A DNA stretch of 64,000 bases from Clostridiales bacterium CHKCI001 (GCA_900045905.1 FCNS01000004.1:145538-209537), one strand, 5' to 3'; positions 44,714 to 54,471 are shown, numbered from the stretch's first letter. The notes: generated by a model from the sequence alone, not told the origin. Numbers and translations are program-made.

Positions 44714-45094
44714 TTATTTCACAGTTTTTCGTTCTATTTTATCTTCCATACAAATAGAATCTCCTCGATTTCCTAAAATACCACTTATAAATGCCGCTGT
44801 TCGATATTTTTCTTCCAATTCCATTCGATTCCAACACTGAATCAACACTCCTTGTTCCGTTGTTAATGAAACTTGCTTTCCATCTGAGAAAAATTGAGCC
44901 ATTGTAATTCCAAATCCATTGCATATTTTAATTAGCGTAGCTATCGTTGGAGTATTAGTCCTCTTTATCAAATTATTGATTGTAGAAGATGGAATCCCTG
45001 TTTCCTTTGACAAACGATACTTTGTCCATCCTCGTTCTTTACAAAGTTCCAGTATATGCTCCATAACAAATTCTTCTTTCATTGTTCGATCCAT
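44714..45094 (-). CDS. XRE family transcriptional regulator
   Basis: About 126 aa. Helix-turn-helix at residues ~10-65 (HILELCKERGWTKYRLSKET, GIPSSTINNLIKRTNTPTIA, TLIKICNGFGITMAQFFSDG). The C-terminal ~50 residues have no known domain. AGGA lies seven bases before the ATG at 45094; in-frame starts at 45133 (ATG) and 45151 (TTG) have weaker sites. It stands alone between the pseudogene and the GH32 operon; target unknown. Confidence 0.82.
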   Translation of the reverse strand: MDRTMKEEFVMEHILELCKERGWTKYRLSKETGIPSSTINNLIKRTNTPTIATLIKICNGFGITMAQFFSDGKQVSLTTEQGVLIQCWNRMELEEKYRTAAFISGILGNRGDSICMEDKIERKTVK

Positions 45095-45355
45095 TACTTC
45101 TTCCTGATTTATATTAATGCTTTTTTGTATCATATTTACGCCCCATTCCAAGTATATTTCTATACATATTGTAAATTTTGTTATACAAAAACGTCAGATG
45201 TTAATATGAGACATAAATACTACTTTTTTCTATCATAATTATACCATATAAATTTCCATTTGCAGTTCCACTCATTAGATAGGTCATTGAAGCTCTGACT
45301 CCAAATATTGCAATTATACTATGCAATGATTTACTTTTGGCATACACTAAAATAA

Positions 45356-45395
45356 GCTGGATAAGTAGCAAGAAATTCTCACCATCTTATCCAGC
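45356..45395 (-). terminator. Terminator of the GH32 operon
   Basis: A 10-bp stem GCTGGATAAG with CTTATCCAGC around a 20-nt loop, 23 bp past the GH32 stop. On the minus strand it is followed by TTATTTTAG. Confidence 0.7.
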
Positions 45396-45417
45396 ATATA
45401 AATCTTCTTTACTAAAT

Positions 45418-46749
45418 TTACTTTTTATCCAGTGTATATATTTGCAGACCACCTGACAGTTCAGTATATAATTCCTCTCCCAGATTATAAACAACATTGC
45501 TGAGTACATATTCGCCATTGTTTATAAATATCTCTATAAGGTTCTTTTCCACATAGATATCCAGATGATACCCTTCATTTATTTCTGGAGTCTCTAACTT
45601 CACTCGACAATCCATATGTCCAGCAAACACATCTGTTCTATCTGTACATATGCGATTTTCCTTCCTGTAAATCTTATATCCTCCTATATCCAGCATTTCA
45701 CCTTCTTTTAAATCTAGAACCAATTTATATCCTACTTCATCCGCCTCAATTGGAGAATTGATACGACACGTATACATCTGTTCTATACTAGGATGTACAC
45801 GGAAGTAAATATGTGTATTCTTCCTCTCTACCACCCGTGGAATACAAAACATTCCGTTCCAGTTTCCGTCCACAGCTTCCGGCATACGCATCCACCCTAT
45901 CAATACTCTGCGTCCGTCCTCGTCTATCGTACTCTGTGGAGCATACAGATCCAGTCCATAATCCACGAATTGAAAATTCTCTGAGAATTCAACTGTACAA
46001 GTATCTTCATCAAACCCCACTGGCATACAGACAGCATGGTTTTCTTCACGCTTCCCATCTTTTAATATCCCCATTGGCGAAAGCACCAAAACATTTCCGC
46101 CCTCAGTTTTAAAAAGGTCTGGGCACTCCCACATCCATCCAAAAGTTGTCTCTTTTGATACACGATTCGCTAGCTCCCACTCCATCAAATCCTTACTTCT
46201 ATAAAAAAGGAGTTGCCCCCTATCATCCTCTGTCTTACTGCCGATCACCATATACCAAGCATCTTTTCCGTGCCATACTTTAGGATCTCTCGTATGCGTT
46301 CTATCTGCTATTTTTTTATCCATAACTGCTGGAATAATTACTTTTTTTCCGTTGAAATTATCAAATGAAAAACCGTCTTTTGAGCAAATCATCATCTGAG
46401 CTGATTCAAATTTATTCTCAGGACATTTATGTATATTATCTGAATCTATTTCATCATAGTGTACTCCTGTGTAATAAAGATATAATTTCCCATCATTTTC
46501 TACAGCACTGCCTGAAAAGCATCCATTCTGATCTTCATATTTTGTTGGAAAAAGTGCAATGCCATAATGTTCCCAATTTACTAAATCTCTGCTCACAGCA
46601 TGCCCCCAGTGCATCGTTCCCCATTGAGGTGCATACGGAAAATACTGGTAAAATAAATGATACATTCCTTTATAATAAATAAAACCATTCGGATCGTTAA
46701 TCCAGTTCCCTGGAGCCTTTAAATGTATTCTGTCTGTTTTCATATCCAT
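45418..46749 (-). CDS. GH32 fructosidase (sucrose/sucrose-6-phosphate hydrolase type)
   Basis: A 443-aa intracellular enzyme (no signal peptide) that cleaves beta-fructosides. The nucleophile is in NWINDPNGF, the transition-state Asp in HTRDPKVW, and the acid/base Glu in MWECPDLF. The five-bladed propeller is followed by a short beta-sandwich (LVLDLKEGEMLDIGGYKIYR ... KNLIEIFINNGEYVLSNVVY). GGAG lies six bases before the ATG at 46749. It follows an ABC sugar importer, not a PTS, so unphosphorylated sucrose or short fructo-oligosaccharides are the likely substrates. Confidence 0.94.
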   Translation of the reverse strand: MDMKTDRIHLKAPGNWINDPNGFIYYKGMYHLFYQYFPYAPQWGTMHWGHAVSRDLVNWEHYGIALFPTKYEDQNGCFSGSAVENDGKLYLYYTGVHYDEIDSDNIHKCPENKFESAQMMICSKDGFSFDNFNGKKVIIPAVMDKKIADRTHTRDPKVWHGKDAWYMVIGSKTEDDRGQLLFYRSKDLMEWELANRVSKETTFGWMWECPDLFKTEGGNVLVLSPMGILKDGKREENHAVCMPVGFDEDTCTVEFSENFQFVDYGLDLYAPQSTIDEDGRRVLIGWMRMPEAVDGNWNGMFCIPRVVERKNTHIYFRVHPSIEQMYTCRINSPIEADEVGYKLVLDLKEGEMLDIGGYKIYRKENRICTDRTDVFAGHMDCRVKLETPEINEGYHLDIYVEKNLIEIFINNGEYVLSNVVYNLGEELYTELSGGLQIYTLDKK

Positions 46750-46780
46750 TTGATTCTCCGTTATTCTACTATTTAATATA

Positions 46781-46805
46781 AAAGAGGGTATATTTTACCC
46801 TCTTT
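46781..46805 (-). terminator. Intercistronic hairpin before the GH32 gene
   Basis: A perfect 10-bp stem AAAGAGGGTA, 5-nt loop, TACCCTCTTT in the 67-bp gap between permease and GH32, followed on minus by TATATT. It could be a leaky terminator or an RNA-processing site that sets relative expression. Confidence 0.6.
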
Positions 46806-46816
46806 CGTCATTGTTT

Positions 46817-47677
46817 TTATTTTACTGCACCTGCAACAACTCCGCCAATAATTTGTTTCTGAAGTACTACATACAGAATTAAAATTGGAATTACACACAA
46901 GAGCAAACCTGCCATAATCGTTCCATAATCTGCAGAATATGTTCCATAGAAACTATAGGTAGAAAGAGGTAGCGTAAAAAGCTTCTTGTCCGTCAATACT
47001 AGCGATGGCAGAAGGAAGTCGTTCCAGAATGCCAGAGAGTTTAAAATCACCATAGTTGAAATAATTGGTTTTAGTAATGGAAGTACAATCTGGAAAAACG
47101 TCTGAGCATGTGTACACCCATCAATACATGCGGCTTCCTCCAATGCGATTGGCACGTTTCCTTTAATAAATCCATGAAACATAAATACCGACATTGCCAT
47201 AGAAAATCCAGTATGCATAAAGATTAACGTTATTCTATGATTTAATATATTTAAATTGCCTCCATAAATGCTTACTAACGGGATCATAATTGCCTGGAAT
47301 GGAATTATCATAGATGCAACCATTAAAGCAAACGTTATCTTAGAAGTAATATTATTATTTCGTACAATATAATATGCAAGCATAGATGCAAGTAATGTAA
47401 CCAAAACAGTTGCAGAGGCGGTTACAAGAAAAGAATTTTTAAAAGCATTTAAGAAATCCATTTGTGTAAACGCTTTTATGAAATTGTCGAAGGATAATCC
47501 TTTTATTGTAAACAACCACGAAAATGGACTTTTAATAATATCTCTCTTTTGTTTTAAAGAGTTAATTACAACCATAATAAATGGAAACATATACGCTATA
47601 AATATAATAATTAATCCAGCGATTGCTAAAAAATTTAAAATTTTTCTTTTTGTTCCACCAATTGTTGTTTGTTTCAT
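46817..47677 (-). CDS. ABC sugar permease, MalG type
   Basis: A 286-aa inner-membrane protein with six helices. The EAA loop EEAACIDGCTHAQTFFQIVL followed by PLLKPI contacts the ATPase. It starts at the final base of the upstream permease gene (coupled). The operon encodes no ATPase, as is common in Firmicutes where one shared MsmK-like ATPase serves many CUT1 importers. Works with the binding protein at 48566 to import the sugar cleaved by GH32. Confidence 0.94.
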   Translation of the reverse strand: MKQTTIGGTKRKILNFLAIAGLIIIFIAYMFPFIMVVINSLKQKRDIIKSPFSWLFTIKGLSFDNFIKAFTQMDFLNAFKNSFLVTASATVLVTLLASMLAYYIVRNNNITSKITFALMVASMIIPFQAIMIPLVSIYGGNLNILNHRITLIFMHTGFSMAMSVFMFHGFIKGNVPIALEEAACIDGCTHAQTFFQIVLPLLKPIISTMVILNSLAFWNDFLLPSLVLTDKKLFTLPLSTYSFYGTYSADYGTIMAGLLLCVIPILILYVVLQKQIIGGVVAGAVK

Positions 47678-48549
47678 TACGCTTCCACCTCCTGTTTTTT
47701 AGTCAGATATACTTGGATTCCACTAATACATGCAACTACGATAAACAGAATTAATGCTTCTGCCTGCCCTACACCAAACTGCCTTGATGTGAATGCTTTC
47801 TCATATACATGCATAGCAGCCATCTGTGTTGTTCCATAAGGGCCACCTGATGTAAGGGAAAGGTTAACATCATAAACCATGAAAGCTCGTGACAACGTAA
47901 GGAAAAGACAAATTGTTACGGAAGACATCATAAGCGGTAATATAATATTCTTCATTTTTACCCAACCAGAAGCGCCGTCAATACTAGCTGCTTCCATAAC
48001 ATCTTCACTAAGTCCCATAAATCCTGCCACATAAATCAAAATCATATAACCAGAAAGCTGCCACACACTTACTAAGACTAATGCAGCAAATGCCTTGTTC
48101 GGTTCAGAGAGCCATGAAACCTCAAATAAACTCCAGCCCGTACTTTCCCCAATATTTACGAAAACTCTGGAAAATACAAACTGCCAAATATATCCGAGTA
48201 CGATTCCTCCTATAAGGTTAGGTGTAAAGAAACCTGCACGGAAGAAGTTTTGCCCTTTGATTCCTCTCGTTAACAAATACGCAATTGCAAAAGCAATAAC
48301 ATTTACTAAAACAACTACTACAATTACATATTTAAATGTAAGAAGAAGTGATGTCCAAAACTCTTTATCACTTATAACTCCCTTAAAATTTTCAAACCAA
48401 ATAAAATTTTTTTCCTTTGACACACCATTCCAGTCCGTAAATGTCAAATACACACCGTAGAGAAACGGTATAATTACAACTGCAAAGAAGCAAAACATTC
48501 CTGGCAGCGCAAACATGCAGAAATCTTTTCCTTTATTTTTTGAATTCAT
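47677..48549 (-). CDS. ABC sugar permease, MalF type
   Basis: A 290-aa CUT1 permease. Six TM helices, with the EAA loop EAASIDGASGWVKMKNIILP. N-terminal KNKGKDFCMFALPGMFCFFA is typical. It forms a heterodimer with the MalG-type subunit directly downstream, with which it shares a base at the stop/start junction. Preceded by AGAAAGGG before the ATG. Confidence 0.94.
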   Translation of the reverse strand: MNSKNKGKDFCMFALPGMFCFFAVVIIPFLYGVYLTFTDWNGVSKEKNFIWFENFKGVISDKEFWTSLLLTFKYVIVVVVLVNVIAFAIAYLLTRGIKGQNFFRAGFFTPNLIGGIVLGYIWQFVFSRVFVNIGESTGWSLFEVSWLSEPNKAFAALVLVSVWQLSGYMILIYVAGFMGLSEDVMEAASIDGASGWVKMKNIILPLMMSSVTICLFLTLSRAFMVYDVNLSLTSGGPYGTTQMAAMHVYEKAFTSRQFGVGQAEALILFIVVACISGIQVYLTKKQEVEA

Positions 48550-48565
48550 ACTTCACCCTTCTTTC

Positions 48566-49939
48566 CTAGTTCTGTTCCGCCCAATATGCTTCAATTGACT
48601 GAATCAATTCTTCTCTATCACTTCGATTTGCTAAATATTTTTGCATCGCTGCTCCAAGTACCGACCAATGATCATTTGGAACAATTGCAGATGCATTAAA
48701 TGCCTTTCCTTCCCGTACCTTTTCATAAATATCTCTACTCAATGGATCGGATGGTTCATATGGATTATTCTGAAATGGTGGAATCAAATTACATGTTTTT
48801 ACTAGCATCTGCTGTCCAATCTCACTGTATACCATCCAGTTCAAAAATTCTTTTGCAGCTGCCTGTTCTGTCTCGGTTGCTATCTGGCCATCCAACATAA
48901 TCTGTTTGGACGGTGAAGCTTGAATCATTTGATTTGCAAAGTCTGTTTCATCATTATTCATAAAAACTGGAAGAAATCCATATTCGTCTTCCTCGTTTGC
49001 TCCCGCCTCTTCAAGATTCGGCCATGCCCAGTTTCCATTTAACCAAAACACTGTCTTTCCATCCACTAAATCAATCGCCATTTCATCATAATCTGCTCCA
49101 AGAGGATCTCCCTTTGCTACATTATACTCTTTTAATATATCAAACATATTCAAAAAATCGGTCATTCGGTTATAATTTCGCAGATCCATTTCCCCACTTT
49201 TAATTTTATTAATCACTTCCTGAGCCCCATTCGACGTTCCATCATAAGTCTCATAAATATACTGTAGCTGATGCGCTCCTAATGACCAATCTTCCTTTGC
49301 CACTGAAATAGGCTTTTCAATTCCTGCCTCAATCAGTTGATTTAATATTCCAATAAAATCATCCTGCGTTTTTATTGCAGATGGATCAAATGTCTGTCCA
49401 AGAGCCTCTTCAATTACTGCCTTGTTATAAATGATTCCTCTTCCTTCAATACAAAGTGGAAGACTATATACTTTATCATTTATCTTCGTGAGATAATTTT
49501 CTGCTTCCTCCGTCCACATCTCCCCCGACAGATCCGCCGCTTTTTCTTCTGCTAATGCTATTACATCTGTAGTATCCAAAATCGAAAGTGTTGGCGGCGT
49601 TCCTGAATTATACAAACTTACTACTTTGGTATAAGGAGAATCATCCGATATTGGCATGACCTCTATATGCACTCCAGATTTTTCTTCAAAAATGTCTGCC
49701 ATCTCTTCTAAAGCTGTCTGTATCTCGGCTTTTGAATTCAGAAGTGTGATATTGGTTCCACTTAAACTGGAATCATACGTAAACGTATCTGTCGAAAGAT
49801 CAATCGGAACCTTTTCCTCTACTTCATTCGGATCATCTGGGTCACTTGCAAAACCAAATGTACATCCAGTTAACGATGTCACCATTAGTGCTGCTGAGAG
49901 CGCTGGTACCGCAACTCTTTGCACAACTTTTCTTTTCAT
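48566..49939 (-). CDS. ABC sugar-binding lipoprotein
   Basis: A 457-aa extracellular solute-binding protein (family 1). Signal with lipobox MVTSLTGCTFG. Mature part features FEEKSGVHIEVMPISDDSPY, KVYSLPLCIEGRGIIYNKAV and GKTVFWLNGNWAWPNLEEAG, as in maltose/sucrose-type binding proteins. GGAGGG lies before the ATG at 49939; the reading from 49954 is not supported. First gene of the operon, 120 bp downstream of a clear promoter with palindromic operators, and divergent from the LacI regulator. Confidence 0.93.
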   Translation of the reverse strand: MKRKVVQRVAVPALSAALMVTSLTGCTFGFASDPDDPNEVEEKVPIDLSTDTFTYDSSLSGTNITLLNSKAEIQTALEEMADIFEEKSGVHIEVMPISDDSPYTKVVSLYNSGTPPTLSILDTTDVIALAEEKAADLSGEMWTEEAENYLTKINDKVYSLPLCIEGRGIIYNKAVIEEALGQTFDPSAIKTQDDFIGILNQLIEAGIEKPISVAKEDWSLGAHQLQYIYETYDGTSNGAQEVINKIKSGEMDLRNYNRMTDFLNMFDILKEYNVAKGDPLGADYDEMAIDLVDGKTVFWLNGNWAWPNLEEAGANEEDEYGFLPVFMNNDETDFANQMIQASPSKQIMLDGQIATETEQAAAKEFLNWMVYSEIGQQMLVKTCNLIPPFQNNPYEPSDPLSRDIYEKVREGKAFNASAIVPNDHWSVLGAAMQKYLANRSDREELIQSIEAYWAEQN

Positions 49940-49980
49940 TGGCTTTCCCTCCATTTTACGCTGTTTTTCATTTTCACAAA

Positions 49981-49994
49981 GTTACAGTTGTAAC
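49981..49994. promoter_or_regulatory. Palindromic operator-like site
   Basis: GTTACA, 2-nt centre, TGTAAC: a perfect 14-bp palindrome in the leader of the sugar operon, sharing GTTAC half-sites with the neighbouring larger palindrome. Confidence 0.5.
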
Positions 49995-49998
49995 AAGT

Positions 49999-50040
49999 AA
50001 AGTAACCGATAAAGTTATCGGTTAAGTAACCAGTTACTTT
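49999..50040. promoter_or_regulatory. Nested palindromic operator, likely LacI-type site
   Basis: TAACCGATAA (50003-50012), 2 nt, TTATCGGTTA (50015-50024) form a perfect 22-bp palindrome. Outer arms AAAGTAAC (49999-50006) and GTTACTTT (50033-50040) also pair. It lies just downstream of the minus-strand -10, so binding would block the sugar operon. The divergent LacI protein is the natural ligand. Confidence 0.7.
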
Positions 50041-50048
50041 ATACATTA

Positions 50049-50077
50049 ATAATATCACTTCCAATATGATACGTCAA
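50049..50077 (-). promoter_or_regulatory. Promoter of the sugar operon
   Basis: Minus-strand TTGACG (50072-50077), 17-bp spacer, TATTAT (50049-50054). The operators begin about 9 bp further downstream. Confidence 0.75.
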
Positions 50078-50162
50078 TACAAATTATATTTTTTGTAAGT
50101 ATCTTACATTTTTGATTCATAAAATTGTGTATTTTGTATATTCCCACTTCAACAATTATGTA

Positions 50163-50191
50163 TTGTTCTTATTTTTGGTTTCTGCTATACT
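50163..50191 (+). promoter_or_regulatory. Promoter of the LacI gene
   Basis: TTGTTC (50163-50168), 17-bp spacer, TATACT (50186-50191), 35 bp before the LacI start. Confidence 0.68.
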
Positions 50192-50226
50192 AAATAGTAA
50201 TATCGCTTTACAGAGAAGGGAGTACC

Positions 50227-51258
50227 ATGAGTCAGAAAAAAAATATAACTTTTGATGATATAGCAAAATACACCAATTTTTCAAAGACAACTATTTCGAG
50301 ATATTTTAATAATCCAGATTCTCTAACTTTAAAGAATCAAGAAATTATCGCAAAAGCACTCGAAGATTTAAACTATAAGGAAAATAAGGTAGCACGAATT
50401 CTAGCAAATGGAAAAACAGAATTCATTGGCATCATTATTCCTACTCTGCATAACCACTACCACTCAGAGATGCTGAATCAGATTTTATTAACTTATAAAC
50501 AGTTCGGATATAAATTCCTTGTTTTTATTGGAAACGGAGAAGAAGAAACAGAACGACAGTACATCAAAGAACTTCTTGCATACAAAATAGAGGGATTGAT
50601 CAACTTAAGTTTCACCATTTCTTCCAAAGAATTAGCCGACTTACAGATTCCAGTTGTAACCATTGAGCGTGAAGACAAATATGTTTGTAGTGTCAATACA
50701 GATAACTATATGGGTGGCATTCAGGCTACTAGCCTGCTTGCAAAACATAACTGCGATATTCTGATCCATATAAACACACATACTTCACCAGATATTCCCT
50801 CTTATGGACGTATAAAGGGGTTCCTTGATATTTGCAAAGAAAAACAGTTAAATCATCGGATTATCTATAAAGTACTTGGAGACAGCTATGAACTTATGCA
50901 GAAAAATTTAGGCGAAATCCTGAATGAGTTAGAAATCGAATACGCTGGTCTGAGAAAAGGCATTTTTATTTCAAATGATACCCATGCCAATGTACTGCTT
51001 AATCTATTAATAAAGAAATATGGCAAATTACCAGATGATTACTTTATCGTTGGATTTGATAATTCTCCAATTTCAAGAGAAGCAGTCATACCAATCAGTA
51101 CCGTCGGACAACAGATTGATAAAATCGCCTTTGAGGCAGTTAGTCTTCTTGTTGAACAAATGAACGAGCAAAAGAAACGAAAACCCATTCCATTAAAAGA
51201 ACCAATTCACAAAGTTATTACTCCGCTACTAATCCGCCGAGAAACCACAGAACATTAA
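50227..51258 (+). CDS. LacI family repressor of the sugar operon
   Basis: A 343-aa regulator. The N-terminal HTH is ITFDDIAKYTNFSKTTISRY followed by FNNP and a hinge KVARILANGKT. The periplasmic-binding-protein-like core includes EFIGIIIPTLHNHYHSEMLN, NTDNYMGGIQATSLLAKHNC and YFIVGFDNSPISREAVIPIS. AGAGAAGGGAG lies before the ATG. It is divergent from the binding protein gene, and two palindromes lie between. A typical local repressor, released by sucrose/fructose-type ligands (inference). Confidence 0.93.
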   Translation: MSQKKNITFDDIAKYTNFSKTTISRYFNNPDSLTLKNQEIIAKALEDLNYKENKVARILANGKTEFIGIIIPTLHNHYHSEMLNQILLTYKQFGYKFLVFIGNGEEETERQYIKELLAYKIEGLINLSFTISSKELADLQIPVVTIEREDKYVCSVNTDNYMGGIQATSLLAKHNCDILIHINTHTSPDIPSYGRIKGFLDICKEKQLNHRIIYKVLGDSYELMQKNLGEILNELEIEYAGLRKGIFISNDTHANVLLNLLIKKYGKLPDDYFIVGFDNSPISREAVIPISTVGQQIDKIAFEAVSLLVEQMNEQKKRKPIPLKEPIHKVITPLLIRRETTEH

Positions 51259-51291
51259 TTCAGATTTAAGGATATATTTTTAGATGCCAAA

Positions 51292-51367
51292 ATAAGAAGA
51301 GTTATATATCAAATAAGCAATACGAAACTCTCACTCTTTTATTCAATATACAACTCTTCTTATATAT
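51292..51367. terminator. Bidirectional terminator
   Basis: ATAAGAAGAGTT (51292-51303) pairs with AACTCTTCTTAT (51352-51363) around a long loop, with ATATTTT following on plus. It separates the LacI gene from the convergent ABC cluster. Confidence 0.65.
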
Positions 51368-51418
51368 TTTCCGCCAATATCCAGTTTACTTTATTTTCCT
51401 AAAAAGTTAAGATATTAC

Positions 51419-53233
51419 CTACTCTAATGGATACCAGTTTCCATCCTCTCGGCAGTAATAAATCATTTCATCTTTCACCTTAAAGTCAATACATGGATCA
51501 TCCATCACTGTTTTTACAGTATCCGTTTGAATGGAGTAGGCACATAGCTGCATACGCCGATTCATATAGTATACATAACCATCTTGTACTACAAATTGCT
51601 TTAGATAAATAAAATCAATCTGTTTTTTTTCTCCTGTCTGGGAATCTATACAATAGAGGTTGTCTGACATAAAGATCAGTCTTCCACTATCAATTACAAA
51701 TTTATCAATATTTTGAAAAATCTTTCCTGAACTATTTCTTTCTGAATGAATATTTAAAAAATAAGGATTTCCTTCCCTGCTCTCTCGTTCGCAGTATATC
51801 GTTTTTGTTTCAAATGACGATAGATCCAATTCAACAATCCGATTTTCCCTTCCTGTTATTATTTGTAAATAATAAAGCTTATTTTCTAATAACTGCATCC
51901 ATGAAATCGTTGGCTGAGGTTCCATTAATAATTCGTCCAACCAATAACTCTCTTCTGGAGAACGTTTCTCCTGTACTTTAATTCTCCCTTCTACAATTTC
52001 AAATCTCCACGTTTCATTTTCTTCTATTATGCCTCTTGTAAAAGAATCATATGCAATCTCATTGTCTGGAATCCATTCTTGCTTAAAATTTTTATATAAA
52101 GCCAACATAACGAAACAAGTTACCCCTATACTTATAATTGCAATCCATCTTTTTTTCTCCCAAATTTCTTTTTTATACCAGTTATATGCAAGTAAAAGTA
52201 GGATAGATAATATAACAGTTGTTATTATCATCATAATAATAAATTTTTTTGGTTCTACTGTAACTAAATTTTTTTGCTGCATATCAATTCCTGCATAAAA
52301 TCCAGCAGGTATGAAAAATCCAGTTGGAAATGGCAGTTGATAGAGCTGTATTTTTTCTAACAAGAAATAAGGAAGTAAGGTGATCATACTTCCTGCAAAT
52401 AATACCGTAGTTGTAGCTTTACATATAATAGAAAGAAACACTAAAATGACAGAAAGGTATAGACATCCATATAGTTTCATAAGAGATTGCAGAAGAAACG
52501 TTTCTATCAATGTAATATTATAAGGAGAATCTTGAAAAACACGAATGCTTTGTATTGGTGCTTCTAGACAAGAAAGACCATCTCTCCTCTGTACAAAAAT
52601 AAATTCTATACCGCAATCGACTGTTGTAACAACAATTCCTATTCCAATCATTACCAATAGTTTTTCTATAAATAATCGTGTTCGTCCATATTTGCTAGTC
52701 TTCAAAATTAGATGCATTTCAGATTCATATTCTATCGAAAAGATAGGACTTATCAACAAAATCATAAGAATCGGTAAAATCCAGTCCAAATGTTCTTGTC
52801 CTAATAATGTAATCCATCCATTTGGATTTAGTAAATATCCGTTTTCTTTTTCCCGTTCTCTTTCCATTGTTTGATATAATAAATCAAAAACCGCTTTATT
52901 ATCTTGATCTTTTTCCGATTTTCCTATAATATCAGTAAATTCTTGCAAATTAATTTCTTTTTTACTATACCAATCCCAAGCTTGCTCCCTTTCCTCCAAA
53001 CTTTGCTCTATTCGCTCTTTTTCTGTTTCCATCCATGTTATCGTTTCCTCTGTCAGCTTTCCTCCCACTTGCCTCATATATTCTGTATAAGCCTCTTTTT
53101 GAGTTTGAATAAGATTCTCAATATAAATAGACTCTCCCTGATAGTACAACACCACTATTTTTAATAGAAATCCAAAAAACAGAATCCAAATCCCATATTG
53201 CTTTTTCCATATTTTTTTCCATTCAACTCTCAT
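51419..53233 (-). CDS. ABC-2-like permease fused to a propeller-like C-terminal domain
   Basis: A 604-aa membrane protein, last gene of the first secreted-peptide/ABC cluster. After TM1 (residues ~13-30) there is a ~120-residue helical extracellular loop, then about five more helices (~145-360). A final helix near 367 leads to a ~230-residue beta-rich domain with short Tyr-rich repeats (VQDGYVYYMNRRMQLCAYSI, DEMIYYCREDGNWYPLE), like the ectodomains of the zinc-ribbon proteins at 6476 and 8342. Such a fusion is unusual. Partner of the permease at 53287 and ATPase at 54534. Confidence 0.72.
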   Translation of the reverse strand: MRVEWKKIWKKQYGIWILFFGFLLKIVVLYYQGESIYIENLIQTQKEAYTEYMRQVGGKLTEETITWMETEKERIEQSLEEREQAWDWYSKKEINLQEFTDIIGKSEKDQDNKAVFDLLYQTMEREREKENGYLLNPNGWITLLGQEHLDWILPILMILLISPIFSIEYESEMHLILKTSKYGRTRLFIEKLLVMIGIGIVVTTVDCGIEFIFVQRRDGLSCLEAPIQSIRVFQDSPYNITLIETFLLQSLMKLYGCLYLSVILVFLSIICKATTTVLFAGSMITLLPYFLLEKIQLYQLPFPTGFFIPAGFYAGIDMQQKNLVTVEPKKFIIMMIITTVILSILLLLAYNWYKKEIWEKKRWIAIISIGVTCFVMLALYKNFKQEWIPDNEIAYDSFTRGIIEENETWRFEIVEGRIKVQEKRSPEESYWLDELLMEPQPTISWMQLLENKLYYLQIITGRENRIVELDLSSFETKTIYCERESREGNPYFLNIHSERNSSGKIFQNIDKFVIDSGRLIFMSDNLYCIDSQTGEKKQIDFIYLKQFVVQDGYVYYMNRRMQLCAYSIQTDTVKTVMDDPCIDFKVKDEMIYYCREDGNWYPLE

Positions 53234-53286
53234 ATGCTGCTTCTCCTATTTTACTTTTTTATTTCTATCCAATCGTTCCTAAACAA

Positions 53287-54471
53287 TCAATACCGATTAC
53301 GCTTAAAATTGTTCATCACTTGTTTTATATTCAAATTACTGCAAAATAGGATACTAAATAACAGCAAAACACTGGTATTTCCTATTGATGCCCATTCTAA
53401 TGCACTGTAAGATTTATGAAAAATTGAAATTATAGAAAGATCTTGAATTAAATTCCTATTTGTAATAAGAGAAAATGGAGTTATTGCATCCCATCCTTGA
53501 ATATGACAGGCAAAAAATCCTATCAGTATAGCAGCGATACAAATATAAATAACAAATACATTTTTTCCATACCGTACAACAACCAAACATACTGCACAAA
53601 AAATCATCATTCCCAGTAACTTCAATAAAACATCCATTCCTACATATTGCCACATTGTCATTTTATAAAGTTCCATCTTCCAAACTTCTAAACTATAAAT
53701 TGGTTGACTCCATCCTTCATAACCAAATAAGTGAGCAAACAAAATCAAATCCATTCCACGAAAGAAAACCGTCAATAGACAAGTATTAAAAAAAGCAGCC
53801 AACAATTTTGCTAACTTAGTCCTTTTTCGTCCAATACAAGTCGTATCAATTAATTGTTCCATCTCCGTTTGGCGTTCCTCCAAAACTAATGAAACTGTAC
53901 CAAATGCAATAAGCAAAATCACTAGTAAAGATGAGAAATCATACTCAATATAATAAATCCAATGATCCATAACAAAAAGATTTTGTAACTTTCGATCTGC
54001 AAAATGTTTCTTAAGCATTTCATTTTTCTGCACTTGATTGTTCAATCCAATTCCCTGAAAAAAATCAATATTTTTCTCAATCTTCTTCACAATCTGATCG
54101 CTCCACTGTTCATACTCATATGCATACTTCATTCGATCATAAAAATCACTCATTAACGCCCAATCACCTAACACATATCCTGTATATCCTTCTTTATTTT
54201 TTTCTCCCGCATATTCTAATTCCGTTCCTTGTTCTACTTTAGTTTCATTAAACTTATTAATAATAAATTGTACTTTTTCTTTTGTAATACTTCCCTTCAA
54301 TTCACTATATAGTTTTTCATAACCAGCCTGATATTCTTCTGACGTTTGTTTATAAAACTCATATGTATGCAAAATCTGATATAAATTCACAAAGAAAAAC
54401 AGACAGAAAAAAATCCATAAGAAACGGTTTTTTCTTATTTTTTTCCATTCATCCAACCATAGCCCTATCAT
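53287..54471 (-). CDS. ABC-2-like permease
   Basis: A 394-aa membrane protein. It starts MIGLWLDEWKKIRKNRFLWI, like other ABC-2 permeases with a short basic N-terminus. A large helical extracytoplasmic loop lies between TM1 (~17-33) and TM2 (~180), and five or six helices follow (FSSLLVILLIAFGTVSLVLE, YICIAAILIGFFACHIQGWD). The sequence LVLEERQTEMEQLIDTTCIG is a typical loop in export permeases. It is cotranscribed with the ATPase upstream and the fused permease downstream. Substrate unknown. Confidence 0.8.
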   Translation of the reverse strand: MIGLWLDEWKKIRKNRFLWIFFCLFFFVNLYQILHTYEFYKQTSEEYQAGYEKLYSELKGSITKEKVQFIINKFNETKVEQGTELEYAGEKNKEGYTGYVLGDWALMSDFYDRMKYAYEYEQWSDQIVKKIEKNIDFFQGIGLNNQVQKNEMLKKHFADRKLQNLFVMDHWIYYIEYDFSSLLVILLIAFGTVSLVLEERQTEMEQLIDTTCIGRKRTKLAKLLAAFFNTCLLTVFFRGMDLILFAHLFGYEGWSQPIYSLEVWKMELYKMTMWQYVGMDVLLKLLGMMIFCAVCLVVVRYGKNVFVIYICIAAILIGFFACHIQGWDAITPFSLITNRNLIQDLSIISIFHKSYSALEWASIGNTSVLLLFSILFCSNLNIKQVMNNFKRNRY

